DNA of 9,087 nucleotides from Candidatus Curtissbacteria bacterium RIFCSPLOWO2_01_FULL_37_9 (GCA_001776425.1 MFBN01000012.1:1-9087), one strand, 5' to 3'. Positions 1 to 7,909 are shown, counted from the first letter of the stretch. Made by a program: numbers and translations. The notes: a model not told the origin generated them from the sequence alone.

Positions 1-642
1 CAGAAAATGGCTTCTTTAAAACCCCATCTTGACATGGTTAAAGCCGAACATGGTCATGACAAGGTTAAGCATCAACAGGAAGTCTCAAAACTTTACAAAG
101 AGCATGGAGTAAATCCTTTGGCCGGCTGTTTGCCTCTTATTTTGCAGATTCCGGTATTTATTGCCCTTTACCAAGTATTATTGAAGGTAGTTGCTTTTGA
201 TAATGCCGATTTTTTACTAAATATTAATCAAAGATTACTGCCGCAATTAAAATTGGACAAAATACCCGGCCCTAACTTTTTCGGGTTTAACCTTGCGGAT
301 AAACCAAGCCAGTGGAGCGAGATCGGTATTTTGATTCTATTTATTCCGATAATTACCGGGTTATTACAATTTATTCAATCCAAGATGATGACACCGGCGG
401 TAAAACCGGCAGTGCCTGCTGTTAAAAAAGAGCATAAGGAATCACTTGAGGACAGTATGGCCCAGGTAACATCACAAATGGGCTTGATTATGCCTTTGAT
501 GATCGCCTTTTTCTCCTACGGTTTTCCTGTTGGCCTTTCACTTTACTGGAATACTTTTACCGTAATTGGTATTATCCAGCAGTATAAAATTAACGGGCCG
601 GGCGGTATTGCCAAATATTTACCATCTAAGTGGCGCAAATAA
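1..642 (+). CDS. yidC: YidC/Oxa1-family membrane protein insertase, 5' end missing
   Basis: YidC inserts and folds inner-membrane proteins, alone or with SecYEG. The reading frame is open from base 1, so about 213 residues of the C-terminal part are seen and the true start lies upstream; the Met at position 7 is internal. The stretch with LYKEHGVNPLAGCLP followed by a hydrophobic segment (QIPVFIALYQVL) is the characteristic YidC core after the cytoplasmic helical hairpin. Further membrane segments follow around residues 100-125 (ILILFIPIITGLLQFI) and 160-195, where FPVGLSLYW is the usual last-helix signature. The first core helix, which carries the conserved hydrophilic-groove arginine, lies before the window. 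The next gene is khpB, the classical yidC neighbour, which supports the call. The C-terminal tail is short and basic (KWRK). Confidence 0.95.
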   Translation, partial: QKMASLKPHLDMVKAEHGHDKVKHQQEVSKLYKEHGVNPLAGCLPLILQIPVFIALYQVLLKVVAFDNADFLLNINQRLLPQLKLDKIPGPNFFGFNLADKPSQWSEIGILILFIPIITGLLQFIQSKMMTPAVKPAVPAVKKEHKESLEDSMAQVTSQMGLIMPLMIAFFSYGFPVGLSLYWNTFTVIGIIQQYKINGPGGIAKYLPSKWRK

Positions 643-649
643 GAAGATA

Positions 650-678
650 AGCAGTTTAGTTATGAGCAGTTTAGTTAT
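650..678 (+). repeat. Tandem 14-bp direct repeat between yidC and khpB
   Basis: AGCAGTTTAGTTAT occurs at 650-663 and again, identically, at 665-678, a 15-bp period. It is followed by a second small tandem repeat, TCATCAC at 691-697 and 698-704. Both lie in the only sizeable gap of the left half. The function is not known; the first repeat can pair with sequence just before the khpB ribosome binding site (see the next entry). Confidence 0.7.
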
Positions 679-726
679 ATCCTAATTAACTCATCACTCA
701 TCACACAGAACTGCTCCAAAGGAGCA
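664..726 (+). promoter_or_regulatory. khpB leader: ribosome binding site inside competing hairpins
   Basis: The Shine-Dalgarno sequence AAAGGAG (718-724) ends 4 nt before the TTG start at 729. It sits in a 6-bp hairpin: TGCTCC (712-717) pairs with GGAGCA (721-726) around an AAA loop. The 5' arm of that hairpin is also the 3' arm of a second one: GAGCAGTT (664-671) is the exact reverse complement of AACTGCTC (709-716). The first copy of the upstream repeat offers a 7-bp version (650-656 with 709-715). The two folds exclude each other, so the leader could shift between hidden and free ribosome binding site. The pairing is read directly from the sequence; a regulatory role is inference. Confidence 0.4.
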
Positions 727-728
727 CA

Positions 729-1202
729 TTGGCTAAACAAAAATTAGACGAAAATTTTGTAGCTGAGGAAATCCGAAAACTAATTGAAGCTCTAGGGGTT
801 TCGGCAACTGTCGAAGTTTCCAGCCAAAACGGCATTTTTTTTATTGATATTGATTCACCGGATTCTGCCCTTTTAATCGGTAAACACGGTGTTAATTTGG
901 AAAGCCTGCAGTTTGTATTGGCAGTTAGAATTAAGACATTAACTAATCTGGATGACTTTGAGGTTTTTGTTGATGTCAATAGCTGGCGTAAGCAAAAAGA
1001 GGAGCGTTTAAAACAAATGGCTCACACTTTGGCTTCTAAGGTCGCCCAAAGCAAAACCAATGAAGTACTATATAATCTTAAAAGCAGCGAGCGCAGAGTT
1101 ATCCACACAGCTTTAACCGACCATCCGGATGTTGTTACTTTATCCGAAGGAGAAGGCTTGCAAAGAATATTGGTAATCAGCCCCAAAAATGCCGGCTCTT
1201 AA
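729..1202 (+). CDS. khpB: KhpB/Jag-type KH-R3H RNA-binding protein
   Basis: KhpB (Jag, EloR) is a cytoplasmic RNA-binding protein encoded next to yidC and linked in Firmicutes to cell-wall growth and small-RNA binding. This one has 157 residues. The KH-type domain spans roughly residues 10-80 with the GxxG loop as GKHG (51-54) in IGKHGVNLESLQ. The R3H domain spans about 95-152, with the R-x3-H signature at R122-H126 followed by SEGEGLQRILVI. The N-terminal Jag-N domain of many Firmicutes homologues is absent. The start is TTG at 729, chosen because AAAGGAG precedes it by 4 nt and because the next in-frame Met lies far inside the protein. The stop TAA shares its last A with the ATG of the next gene, which suggests translational coupling to the polysaccharide gene. 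Confidence 0.9.
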   Translation: MAKQKLDENFVAEEIRKLIEALGVSATVEVSSQNGIFFIDIDSPDSALLIGKHGVNLESLQFVLAVRIKTLTNLDDFEVFVDVNSWRKQKEERLKQMAHTLASKVAQSKTNEVLYNLKSSERRVIHTALTDHPDVVTLSEGEGLQRILVISPKNAGS

Positions 1203-2416
1203 TGCGCTTATCAGATTTTCTCTTTCTGGCAACACTTGCCGCTATACCCATTCAGCTGGGTAAATTCTTTTGGATTAAATCATCATTTGTTTTGGGGATA
1301 CCCATTGATTATAGGGCGGTCTCTATTTATTTTGCGGATATCATTATATTTTTATACATTTGTGCATTTCTGCTTGAAAATCGCCAGAATCTGGCAAAAT
1401 TGATTGGAAAAGCCAAATTTTTTTATTTTAGTCTGTTTTTATTAAATTTATATTTGGTGCTTAATGCTTTTTTCATTTCTTCCTCAAAACAGGTGTCTTA
1501 TTATTTCTGCCTGAAAATTTTTCTTGTCAGTTTATTTGCATCGTTTGCCCTGCATTCCCTTTCGAGAAAAAATGTATTTAAAATCAGTCTAATTGTGTTT
1601 TCTTTTTCGCTAGTCTGGCAATCGCTTCTTTTGATTGGCCAATTTAGCAGGCAGTCGTCTTTAGGCTTATGGATATTAGGCGAAAGGAGCCTGAATGCTG
1701 CGACGGTTAATATTGCCCACAGCCAGATTTTCGGTAAACAGTTATTAAGGCCCTACGGCACATTTTCCCATCCTAATGTTGTTGCCGCCTTTGTTTTAAT
1801 TTATTTAATATTATCAGGGCATACTCTGTTTGTTAATAAATTGAAAAAATCATCATTTATTATTCTTTTAATTTCATTGGTTGCGGTTTTTGTGACATTT
1901 TCAAAATCAGCCATATTGGTTTTGGTTATCTATTCAACAGTCATTGGACAGAGGTTTAAATATTATTTATTGGGTACTTTTCTATTAATTTTGTTAATAG
2001 TGGTGTTTATCAGGATTTTGCCTTCTTCTCAAATTGCGACTTATTCCGAAAGATTAACTTTAGTGCAGGCCGGCTTGGATATTGCTTTAAAAAATCCTCT
2101 TTTTGGTGTCGGCAGCGGCAATTTTATTTTGGAGCTTTCCAAGCTAAATTTATTTTCCATTGGCGAAGTCCGCCTTCTGCAGCCTGTTCACAACGTTTTT
2201 CTGTTGATCTTGGCGGAAAACGGAATTATCGGGCTGGTGTTGTTTGGTGTGTTTTTAACAGCTGTTGTAACGTATGCCAACACACCTGCAAAAATTGGCC
2301 TTTTTCTGGTACTTCTTGTTTTTGCCACATTCGACCATTTTTTATGGACCATAAATCAAGGCAGATTGATTTTTTGGCTGGCAATTGCCTATATCTTAAG
2401 TAAATCTAAATACTAA
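1202..2416 (+). CDS. O-antigen ligase/polymerase-like membrane protein (Wzy_C/WaaL family)
   Basis: This is a 404-residue polytopic membrane protein with about ten to twelve hydrophobic segments. The family transfers or polymerises undecaprenyl-linked glycan on the outer face of the cytoplasmic membrane. Family marks visible are FSHPN (188-192) followed by a membrane segment, the large loop beginning with SERLTLVQAGLDIALKNP and GVGSGNF (302-308), and QPVHNVFLLILAENGIIGL with the conserved His at 330 and the ENG turn at 339-341. This is the usual pattern of the PF04932 region. Sequence alone does not separate polymerase (Wzy) from ligase (WaaL) activity. No clear Shine-Dalgarno precedes the ATG, which overlaps the khpB stop by 1 nt, so expression probably depends on translation of khpB. 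The flippase gene 39 nt downstream supports a role in polysaccharide assembly. Confidence 0.85.
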   Translation: MRLSDFLFLATLAAIPIQLGKFFWIKSSFVLGIPIDYRAVSIYFADIIIFLYICAFLLENRQNLAKLIGKAKFFYFSLFLLNLYLVLNAFFISSSKQVSYYFCLKIFLVSLFASFALHSLSRKNVFKISLIVFSFSLVWQSLLLIGQFSRQSSLGLWILGERSLNAATVNIAHSQIFGKQLLRPYGTFSHPNVVAAFVLIYLILSGHTLFVNKLKKSSFIILLISLVAVFVTFSKSAILVLVIYSTVIGQRFKYYLLGTFLLILLIVVFIRILPSSQIATYSERLTLVQAGLDIALKNPLFGVGSGNFILELSKLNLFSIGEVRLLQPVHNVFLLILAENGIIGLVLFGVFLTAVVTYANTPAKIGLFLVLLVFATFDHFLWTINQGRLIFWLAIAYILSKSKY

Positions 2417-2438
2417 TTATATTAAGTTTCTCTGGCAG

Positions 2439-2447
2439 TGTTATATT
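2439..2447 (+). promoter_or_regulatory. Possible extended -10 promoter before the flippase gene
   Basis: TGTTATATT at 2439-2447 fits an extended -10 element (TG-n-TATATT, one mismatch to TATAAT). It ends 8 nt before the ATG at 2456, and no Shine-Dalgarno is seen in that gap. No convincing -35 box lies about 17 nt upstream. The arrangement would give a leaderless mRNA, but the AT-rich background makes chance matches common. Confidence 0.3.
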
Positions 2448-2455
2448 AAAAAGCA

Positions 2456-3694
2456 ATGTTTAAAAAAGTTATATTCAACACTTCTGCCCAAATTTTCGGG
2501 AAGGTTATAACCGCATCGACTACTCTTTTGATTACGCTTTTAATCGGTAGAACTCTTGGTCCGTCCGGTTATGGGGAGTTTACTAAGATCTTTGTTTTTA
2601 TTGGTTATTTTTATACTTTTTGTGATTTCGGATTCAATAATATTTATATTAAACTCGCTCAAAAAAATGCAATCTATTTATTGAGGATTATTGTTGGTAT
2701 TCGGTTAATATTTGCGGCAGTTTTATTTTTAACAGCGGTTATTATTAGTTTTTTTCTGCCCTATGACCCCCAGCTTGCTATTGGTTTTAGCCCTTTGGTT
2801 AAAACAGGAATAATAATAGGCTCCTTGACTATTTTTAGCCAGGCTTTATTTACAACAGCCAATGCCTATTTTCAAAAAATTCTCCGATACGATTTATCAA
2901 CTATTGCTGCCATTATCGGTTATAGCGCGATTTTGGCTGTAACCGTAATTGTTACATTTACCGAAGCCGGCATATTGGGCTACGTTTTCTCTTATGTGGC
3001 GGGAGGAGTGGTATTGGTTGCTTGTGCTTATTTTTTAATATTCAAAAATTCAGGCAAAATAATCTACCCGCTTTTTACAAAATTAGTTTCGCAAAAACTA
3101 ATTAGGTTGTCTTATCCGGTAGGGATTGCTTTGGTTTTTAACTTAATCTATTTTAGGATTGATGTTTTTATTCTGGCCAACTTCAGATCTTCTTATGAAG
3201 TAGGGTTATATGGGCTCGCTTACCAATTTTTTGAAGCAGCTTTGGCAGTCCCGATTTTTTTTGCGAATGCTATTTATCCTCTGCTGACTAAACTTTACAG
3301 GAATAATAAAAGCGAATTTAACAAACAGGTAAGAATTTGGTTTTTGATTTTAAGTCTTTCTTCGATACTCTTGGCGATATTGTTGATTATTGTTTCATAT
3401 TTTATTCCAATTATTATCGACCCGCGCTTTGGCGGATCAATTTCTGCTTTACAGATTCTTTCTTTGGGGATGCCATTCTTTTTTATATCAGCCCTGCTTT
3501 GGCATCTTTTGATTATTTACAACAGGCAAAAATATTTACTTTTTGTTTACGGAGTCGGGGCTTTAGTAAATCTGGGTGCTAACTGGATATTTATACCGGT
3601 TTTCGGTTATCCGGCGGCGGCCGTAACCACCGTCTTATCCGAAGGCCTGATAATGATATTATTATTTTTATCTTTGAGGAATTTGAAACAATGA
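2456..3694 (+). CDS. Polysaccharide flippase, Wzx/MOP superfamily
   Basis: This is a 412-residue protein with about twelve hydrophobic segments, the size and layout of Wzx/RfbX-type transporters that flip lipid-linked oligosaccharides across the cytoplasmic membrane. The N-terminus, with FNTSAQIFGKVITAS followed by LLIGRTLGPSGYGEFTK, is the typical first-helix region of the Polysacc_synt family (LGP.gyG). The segment GANWIFIPVFGYPAAAVTT near residues 374-392 is the matching late motif (N-x-x-x-I-P-x-x-G-x-x-G/A-A-A). Charged residues are few inside the helices. The ATG at 2456 is used because the frame begins there with no better upstream start. The stop overlaps the next ATG by 4 nt (ATGA). 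Its position right after the ligase/polymerase-like gene and before the Wzz-like gene fits a Wzx/Wzy-type export set; the substrate cannot be told. Confidence 0.88.
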   Translation: MFKKVIFNTSAQIFGKVITASTTLLITLLIGRTLGPSGYGEFTKIFVFIGYFYTFCDFGFNNIYIKLAQKNAIYLLRIIVGIRLIFAAVLFLTAVIISFFLPYDPQLAIGFSPLVKTGIIIGSLTIFSQALFTTANAYFQKILRYDLSTIAAIIGYSAILAVTVIVTFTEAGILGYVFSYVAGGVVLVACAYFLIFKNSGKIIYPLFTKLVSQKLIRLSYPVGIALVFNLIYFRIDVFILANFRSSYEVGLYGLAYQFFEAALAVPIFFANAIYPLLTKLYRNNKSEFNKQVRIWFLILSLSSILLAILLIIVSYFIPIIIDPRFGGSISALQILSLGMPFFFISALLWHLLIIYNRQKYLLFVYGVGALVNLGANWIFIPVFGYPAAAVTTVLSEGLIMILLFLSLRNLKQ

Positions 3695-4101
3695 TAGAAA
3701 TATATTGTGATGGAGGCGCGCGCGGCAATCCCGGTCCGGCAGCATGGGGTTTTGTGGTTTACATTGACAATAAAGTGATAAAAGAACAATGCGGTTATAT
3801 AGGAATTGCAACCAATAATATTGCTGAGTATACTGCTCTGGTAAAAGCCCTTCAATGGCTTGGGAAAGAATATAAAAACCGGAATTTAATAATATATCTT
3901 GATTCACAATTAGTGGTTTCCCAGCTTTCGGGTCTTTATAAAGTTAAAAATGCTAATTTAAGGGAATTGATATTTCAAATTCGCCAAACGGAATCTTATT
4001 TTGGGGAAATTAGCTACAGGCATATTCCCCGCAACCTTAACAAAAATGCCGATAAATTAGTCAATCGAGCTTTGGATGAAAAGCTCAATATAGTAAAATA
4101 A
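3691..4101 (+). CDS. rnhA: Ribonuclease HI family protein
   Basis: RNase HI cleaves the RNA strand of RNA-DNA hybrids such as R-loops and replication primers. This 136-residue cytoplasmic protein has the complete catalytic set: D7 in YCDGGARGNPGPAAWG, E46 in TNNIAEYTAL, D71 in IIYLDSQLVV and D121 in HIPRNLNKNAD, with H111 in the usual catalytic-helper position. It is shorter than E. coli RNase HI (155 residues) and appears to lack the basic protrusion, as in the YpdQ/archaeal-like branch. The start overlaps the flippase stop (ATGA), with GAGGA at 3676-3680, about 10 nt ahead. Its place inside a polysaccharide block has no functional explanation in the sequence and probably reflects compact operon packing. 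Some proteins of this branch have little or no measured RNase H activity, so the exact role is less certain than the fold. Confidence 0.9.
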   Translation: MIEIYCDGGARGNPGPAAWGFVVYIDNKVIKEQCGYIGIATNNIAEYTALVKALQWLGKEYKNRNLIIYLDSQLVVSQLSGLYKVKNANLRELIFQIRQTESYFGEISYRHIPRNLNKNADKLVNRALDEKLNIVK

Positions 4102-4110
4102 CCAGCCGGT

Positions 4111-4677
4111 ATGGAACTAAAAACTTATATTAAAATTGTTAAAAAATATATTATTTTAATTATTATAATTTCAGTTCTTGGAGGTTTTATTGCTGTTGTT
4201 TTAACAAGCAATATTCGAAAAGGAATTCGTACAGAGAATAATTTCTTGATTTCGGCTTTTGGTGAGAATTATCAGCAAGGATATCAATATGACGGATTTT
4301 ACGCGCAGGAAAAAGCAAAAAACTTTACTGATAATGCTGTCGCAATCATAGAAAGCCCGCAGTTTATTAACGAATTAATGTCTCAGGAAGGTTTAATCGC
4401 CGTTCGTAAAATCGGACCGCAGATTATAAGAATTTCCGTTACCAGCCAAAATCGGGAAACAGCTAGCCTGATTCTTGAGTCAATAGAAAGTAATTTTAAC
4501 AAAAAAATAAAACATTTATATGGTGATAAACAGGCTTTTATTATTAGTCCTGTTGGCCAACATGTTGTTATCGACCAAAACGTATTTGACAGGAAAATAA
4601 TATTTGTTTTCGGTGCATTAATCGGTAGCCTTTTTGCTATTTTGTCAGTTGGACTTAAGATATATTTAAAAATATAA
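4111..4677 (+). CDS. Wzz/YveK-like chain-length determinant protein, no kinase domain
   Basis: Wzz-type polysaccharide co-polymerases sit in the cytoplasmic membrane with two transmembrane helices and an extracytoplasmic domain, and set glycan chain length. This 188-residue protein has that layout: a cytoplasmic start MELKTYIKIVKKY, a first helix at about 13-32, an outside domain of about 130 residues, and a second helix at about 163-184 ending in a short KIYLKI tail. The opening (MELK-x-Y-hydrophobic-basic) is typical of the family. No Walker motifs or tyrosine cluster follow, so this is not a BY-kinase fusion. The proline-rich motif usually found before the second helix is not evident, and the middle part is divergent, so the family call rests on topology, the N-terminus and the neighbours. 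No good Shine-Dalgarno precedes the ATG; the gap to rnhA is 9 nt. Confidence 0.65.
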   Translation: MELKTYIKIVKKYIILIIIISVLGGFIAVVLTSNIRKGIRTENNFLISAFGENYQQGYQYDGFYAQEKAKNFTDNAVAIIESPQFINELMSQEGLIAVRKIGPQIIRISVTSQNRETASLILESIESNFNKKIKHLYGDKQAFIISPVGQHVVIDQNVFDRKIIFVFGALIGSLFAILSVGLKIYLKI

Positions 4678-4683
4678 AATCCA

Positions 4684-7563
4684 ATGCAACCCTCTGCCCA
4701 GAATGCCAGCAATTTCAGTCGTAAAAAGACGCAGGTTCTGATAACCGACATCGGTTCGTATTTAGCAACTTCATTGGCAGAATCACTATTAGCACAAAAT
4801 TGTCTTGTGGTAGGCGTAGGTAAAATACCCCAAACTTCAGATTTGATCAACAATCCGGATTTCACTTTAATGGAATTGGACCTGAATCAGCCATTACCTG
4901 CTTATTTGCCTGTTTTTGACTATATATTTTATCTGAATTTATTAGACTATGATTTTAAGAATTCTTCATTGGGGAAGCCTAATTTTACTCCTGCTACCAG
5001 AAATATAACGGCGATTGCTTCTAACGGGAAAACCAAAGTCATAATTATTACCCCGCTGACAGCCGATGCTAATTTTTTTGAATACTTGTCAACAAACAAC
5101 CAGAGCAGCCAGAATATAAAATTTTTACTTGTCGGCGACTTATACGGACCAAAAATGCCCCTTGCTTCTCAAGTAGATTCCGGTTTTTACACAAATCAAC
5201 TATCAAGGTTAATTTATCAGGCAGTGACATCCGATAAAGTAATTTTGGAAAACGAAGGTCTTTCAATCATATACCCGACATATATTAGTGATGCTATATT
5301 TGCCATTAATAAATTTTCTTTTAGTGAAGATGAAAATAAAAATCAATTTATTATTTCAGAGGAAGGCATCACAGCCTTATCTATTGCTTATGAAATCCAG
5401 AATGCGGTCAGTGTCAGTGCAAACAAAAATGTCAACTTATTTTTTTCCGGATCTCAACCTGCCGTAATTGCGCCCCATGCAAACATAGAAATCCATAAGC
5501 TTAATTTTTCTCCTAAAATTAGGTTGAATGAAGGACTGAAAAATACCTTTGATTATTTTCTGAAAGAAAAAGCTATAGTTCAACCTCAAAAACCCCTACA
5601 AACTATCCAAGGCTCCAGTCAAACATTAGTACAGCCTACGGTTCAAAAAGAAATTCTTACTCCGCTTGAAAAAGCCCACGCAGTAATAGGCAGGATTTCT
5701 GATAGATCTAAAATAAAAAGTTATTTATTCAAACCCCAGAAAAAAATGATAATTCTGGGGCTGATCACATTGGTTATATTGATACTGGGTAAAACTGCAC
5801 TGGATATTTATCTTGGTGTTGCCAATTTAAAACAAGCCAGGCAATATGCATTCAGCGGTAATCTTACAAAAGCCAAAATCAAATCCAAATCAGCCCAAAA
5901 AAACTTTCAGGCAGCACAAAATAAAACAAAAATGATTACATGGCCACTAAGATTAATTTTTCCGCTTTCTGTTGACAGTTTTAATACTGCTTTGCTTTCT
6001 GCTTCTGTTGGCAGTAACTCACTTGTCTATTTTATTGAAGGCAGTCAAATTCTTATGGATAATTTATCAATTATAATCAATGCTAATTTAAAAAATGAGG
6101 GATTCGACCTAGATACATCTTCCGCTAATTTTAGAAGGGCTTATTTTAAGGCTTCATATGCCAACCAAATTATCCAAAAAGCCGACAGTAATTTACTAAA
6201 AAACAGGATAAATACTTTAAAAAGTACATTATCGGATTTAATGCTATTGTCTTCATCAACACTTGAGTTAAATAACATAACTTTAGACTTTGTAGGTGAT
6301 ACCAAAGGTAAATCATATTTAGTCTTGCTTCAAAATAATAATGAGCTTAGGCCCGGAGGTGGTTTTATCGGTAACGTAGGTAAAATAGAATTTGATGCTG
6401 GCAAGCTTAAAAATATCGCAATTGAAGATGTTTATACATACGACGGCCAGCTAAAAGAGATAATCGAACCTCCTAAGCAACTTAAAGAAAAACTGGGTCT
6501 TACGCAGTTTTTCTTAAGAGATTCAAATTGGAACGGGGATTTTTCGCTGAATGCCGGCGTAGCCCGTGATTTCTATAAAAAAGAAACCGGACAGGATGTA
6601 GACGGAGTAATTGCTTTAGATCTAACTTTTATTCAAAATATTCTGGAAACGATCGGTCCGATTAAACTTGAGGATTATAACGAGGAAATTACCAGTAAAA
6701 ATCTGTTCGAGAGAGGTACGTATTATAGCGAGGTTGGTTTTTTCCCCGGTTCAACAGCTAAAAGCGATTTTTTTGGGGCATTAACCAGAGCATTGATTTC
6801 GAAAATTTTAAATAATATATCTCAAGGTCCGACAATTGGTCTTGTAAAAAACATCAAAAATGCTATCAATGAAAAACATTTAATGGTAGTTTTGGACAGC
6901 AATAATCTCGGATCATTTGTTCAGGCTAAAGGTTGGGATTATCCTCTTCCTCCGAAATATTTTAATCCTGCTGAAGATATTTCCGAAACAAGGGACTTTT
7001 TGGCTTTATCAGAAGCAAATCTAGGCGCAAATAAAGTTAACCGTTTTTTAGACAGAAAAATATCATATGAAATGACCATCGGGCGTGATGCTGATTTAAA
7101 TGCCAAACTTAAAATTTTATATACTAATAACAGTCAGGCCCAAACATGGCCAGCCGGCAAATATGTCAATTTTCTAAGAGTCTATGTTCCTTTTGCCAGC
7201 GAATTAAAAGAATATAAAAACGGAGACTTGGTTGATTTGACCAACGTTGAAGTAACTACCAGCGGAGGTTTAAACGTCTTTTCAACTTTTGTTGAAGTAG
7301 GAGTAAATTCGTCAAAAGAGGTAATTTTTACTTATAGAATTCCCAAAAATATCCAGCTTGAAAAAGCGCCTATTTATCACTTATACGTAGAAAAACAGGC
7401 AGGAACAGGTGAAGATCCGTTTGAGTTTACCTTGAATTTACCCGGTTATCTGAAAGTTAAATCGGTTAACAATAGTGATGAGCAGGAAGGCAAGCAAAAT
7501 CTCTTCATTCAAACCGACCTTACAACCGATCGCCAGTTTGAAATAGAGGTTGCCAAGAAGTAG
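4684..7563 (+). CDS. Degenerate SDR/epimerase domain fused to a DUF4012 membrane protein
   Basis: This 959-residue protein has three parts. Residues about 15-235 resemble an extended SDR (NAD-dependent epimerase/dehydratase): a Rossmann-like start (QVLITDIGSYLATSLAESLL), a YGP motif at 154-156, and a YPTYISDAI segment (197-205) matching the late family motif. The nucleotide-binding GxxGxxG is reduced to one glycine (G24) and no Y-x3-K pair is seen, so this part is probably catalytically inactive. After a low-complexity linker, a single membrane helix lies at about 355-373. The rest is outside: a helical stretch at 380-535, then the DUF4012 core with YLVLLQNNNELRPGGGF (545-561), RDSNWNGDF (612-620) and VDGVIALD (639-646), then a beta-rich C-terminus. 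DUF4012 has no established reaction and is often found near surface-glycan genes, so a role in glycan attachment or modification is inference. It follows the Wzz-like gene by 6 nt. Confidence 0.8.
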   Translation: MQPSAQNASNFSRKKTQVLITDIGSYLATSLAESLLAQNCLVVGVGKIPQTSDLINNPDFTLMELDLNQPLPAYLPVFDYIFYLNLLDYDFKNSSLGKPNFTPATRNITAIASNGKTKVIIITPLTADANFFEYLSTNNQSSQNIKFLLVGDLYGPKMPLASQVDSGFYTNQLSRLIYQAVTSDKVILENEGLSIIYPTYISDAIFAINKFSFSEDENKNQFIISEEGITALSIAYEIQNAVSVSANKNVNLFFSGSQPAVIAPHANIEIHKLNFSPKIRLNEGLKNTFDYFLKEKAIVQPQKPLQTIQGSSQTLVQPTVQKEILTPLEKAHAVIGRISDRSKIKSYLFKPQKKMIILGLITLVILILGKTALDIYLGVANLKQARQYAFSGNLTKAKIKSKSAQKNFQAAQNKTKMITWPLRLIFPLSVDSFNTALLSASVGSNSLVYFIEGSQILMDNLSIIINANLKNEGFDLDTSSANFRRAYFKASYANQIIQKADSNLLKNRINTLKSTLSDLMLLSSSTLELNNITLDFVGDTKGKSYLVLLQNNNELRPGGGFIGNVGKIEFDAGKLKNIAIEDVYTYDGQLKEIIEPPKQLKEKLGLTQFFLRDSNWNGDFSLNAGVARDFYKKETGQDVDGVIALDLTFIQNILETIGPIKLEDYNEEITSKNLFERGTYYSEVGFFPGSTAKSDFFGALTRALISKILNNISQGPTIGLVKNIKNAINEKHLMVVLDSNNLGSFVQAKGWDYPLPPKYFNPAEDISETRDFLALSEANLGANKVNRFLDRKISYEMTIGRDADLNAKLKILYTNNSQAQTWPAGKYVNFLRVYVPFASELKEYKNGDLVDLTNVEVTTSGGLNVFSTFVEVGVNSSKEVIFTYRIPKNIQLEKAPIYHLYVEKQAGTGEDPFEFTLNLPGYLKVKSVNNSDEQEGKQNLFIQTDLTTDRQFEIEVAKK

Positions 7564-7573
7564 AATATAAGCT

Positions 7574-7792
7574 ATGAAAGCAATCGATACGACTAAAATT
7601 TACAGGAAGTATAAAGGCAAGTGGGTTGCCCTCACTCCTGATCGAAAGACGGTAATCACTTCCGGGCTTACTGCTAAATAAGTCTATGATGAGGCTCATC
7701 AAAAGGGTTTTAAAGAACCAATTTTAATGAAAGCCCCTCAAGCAGTGATTCCTCTGGTTGATCCAATATTCGTATATAGTGTCTTAGGCTAG
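7574..7792 (+). pseudogene. DUF5678-like small protein gene broken by one in-frame stop
   Basis: From the ATG at 7574 the frame reads 35 residues (including KYKGKWVALTPDRKTVITSG), meets TAA at 7679-7681, and then continues in the same frame for 36 more residues (VYDEAHQKGFKEPILMKAP and a divergent tail) to TAG at 7790-7792. Both halves match the pattern of DUF5678 proteins: a KGKWVAL-type start, a strand ending in SG, a helix with A-x-x-K-G and a final PIL-hydrophobic strand. One change, probably GAA to TAA (giving AKEVYDEA), would explain the break. No in-frame restart codon follows the stop. The family has no known function. The gene starts 10 nt after the DUF4012 gene and is probably cotranscribed with it. 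A sequencing error at one base is the main alternative. Confidence 0.7.
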
Positions 7793-7909
7793 AAAGGGTT
7801 TTTTGATAACTTTAAAGTTTGTTTTAAAAAGGGTAGGCAACAAATAGAAATTGTGCCAAAATAGAGTCGCAGACCTTGCCAAAGTTCTAGAGCAATATTC
7901 TCAATTGTT

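Noticed and set aside
691..704. CRISPR-like or longer tandem array from TCATCAC repeats
   Set aside because: Only two heptamer copies and no spacers.
701..979. 92-residue open frame on the - strand
   Set aside because: It lies antisense to khpB, whose KH and R3H motifs are clear; no independent support.
4383..4865. 160-residue open frame on the - strand
   Set aside because: It is antisense to the Wzz-like gene and the start of the DUF4012 fusion, crosses their boundary and shows no recognisable motif.
7793..7909. Terminator between convergent genes
   Set aside because: The palindrome AACTTTAAAGTT (7808-7819) has no loop and no G/C-rich stem with T-run; the rest of the gap shows no stable hairpin.
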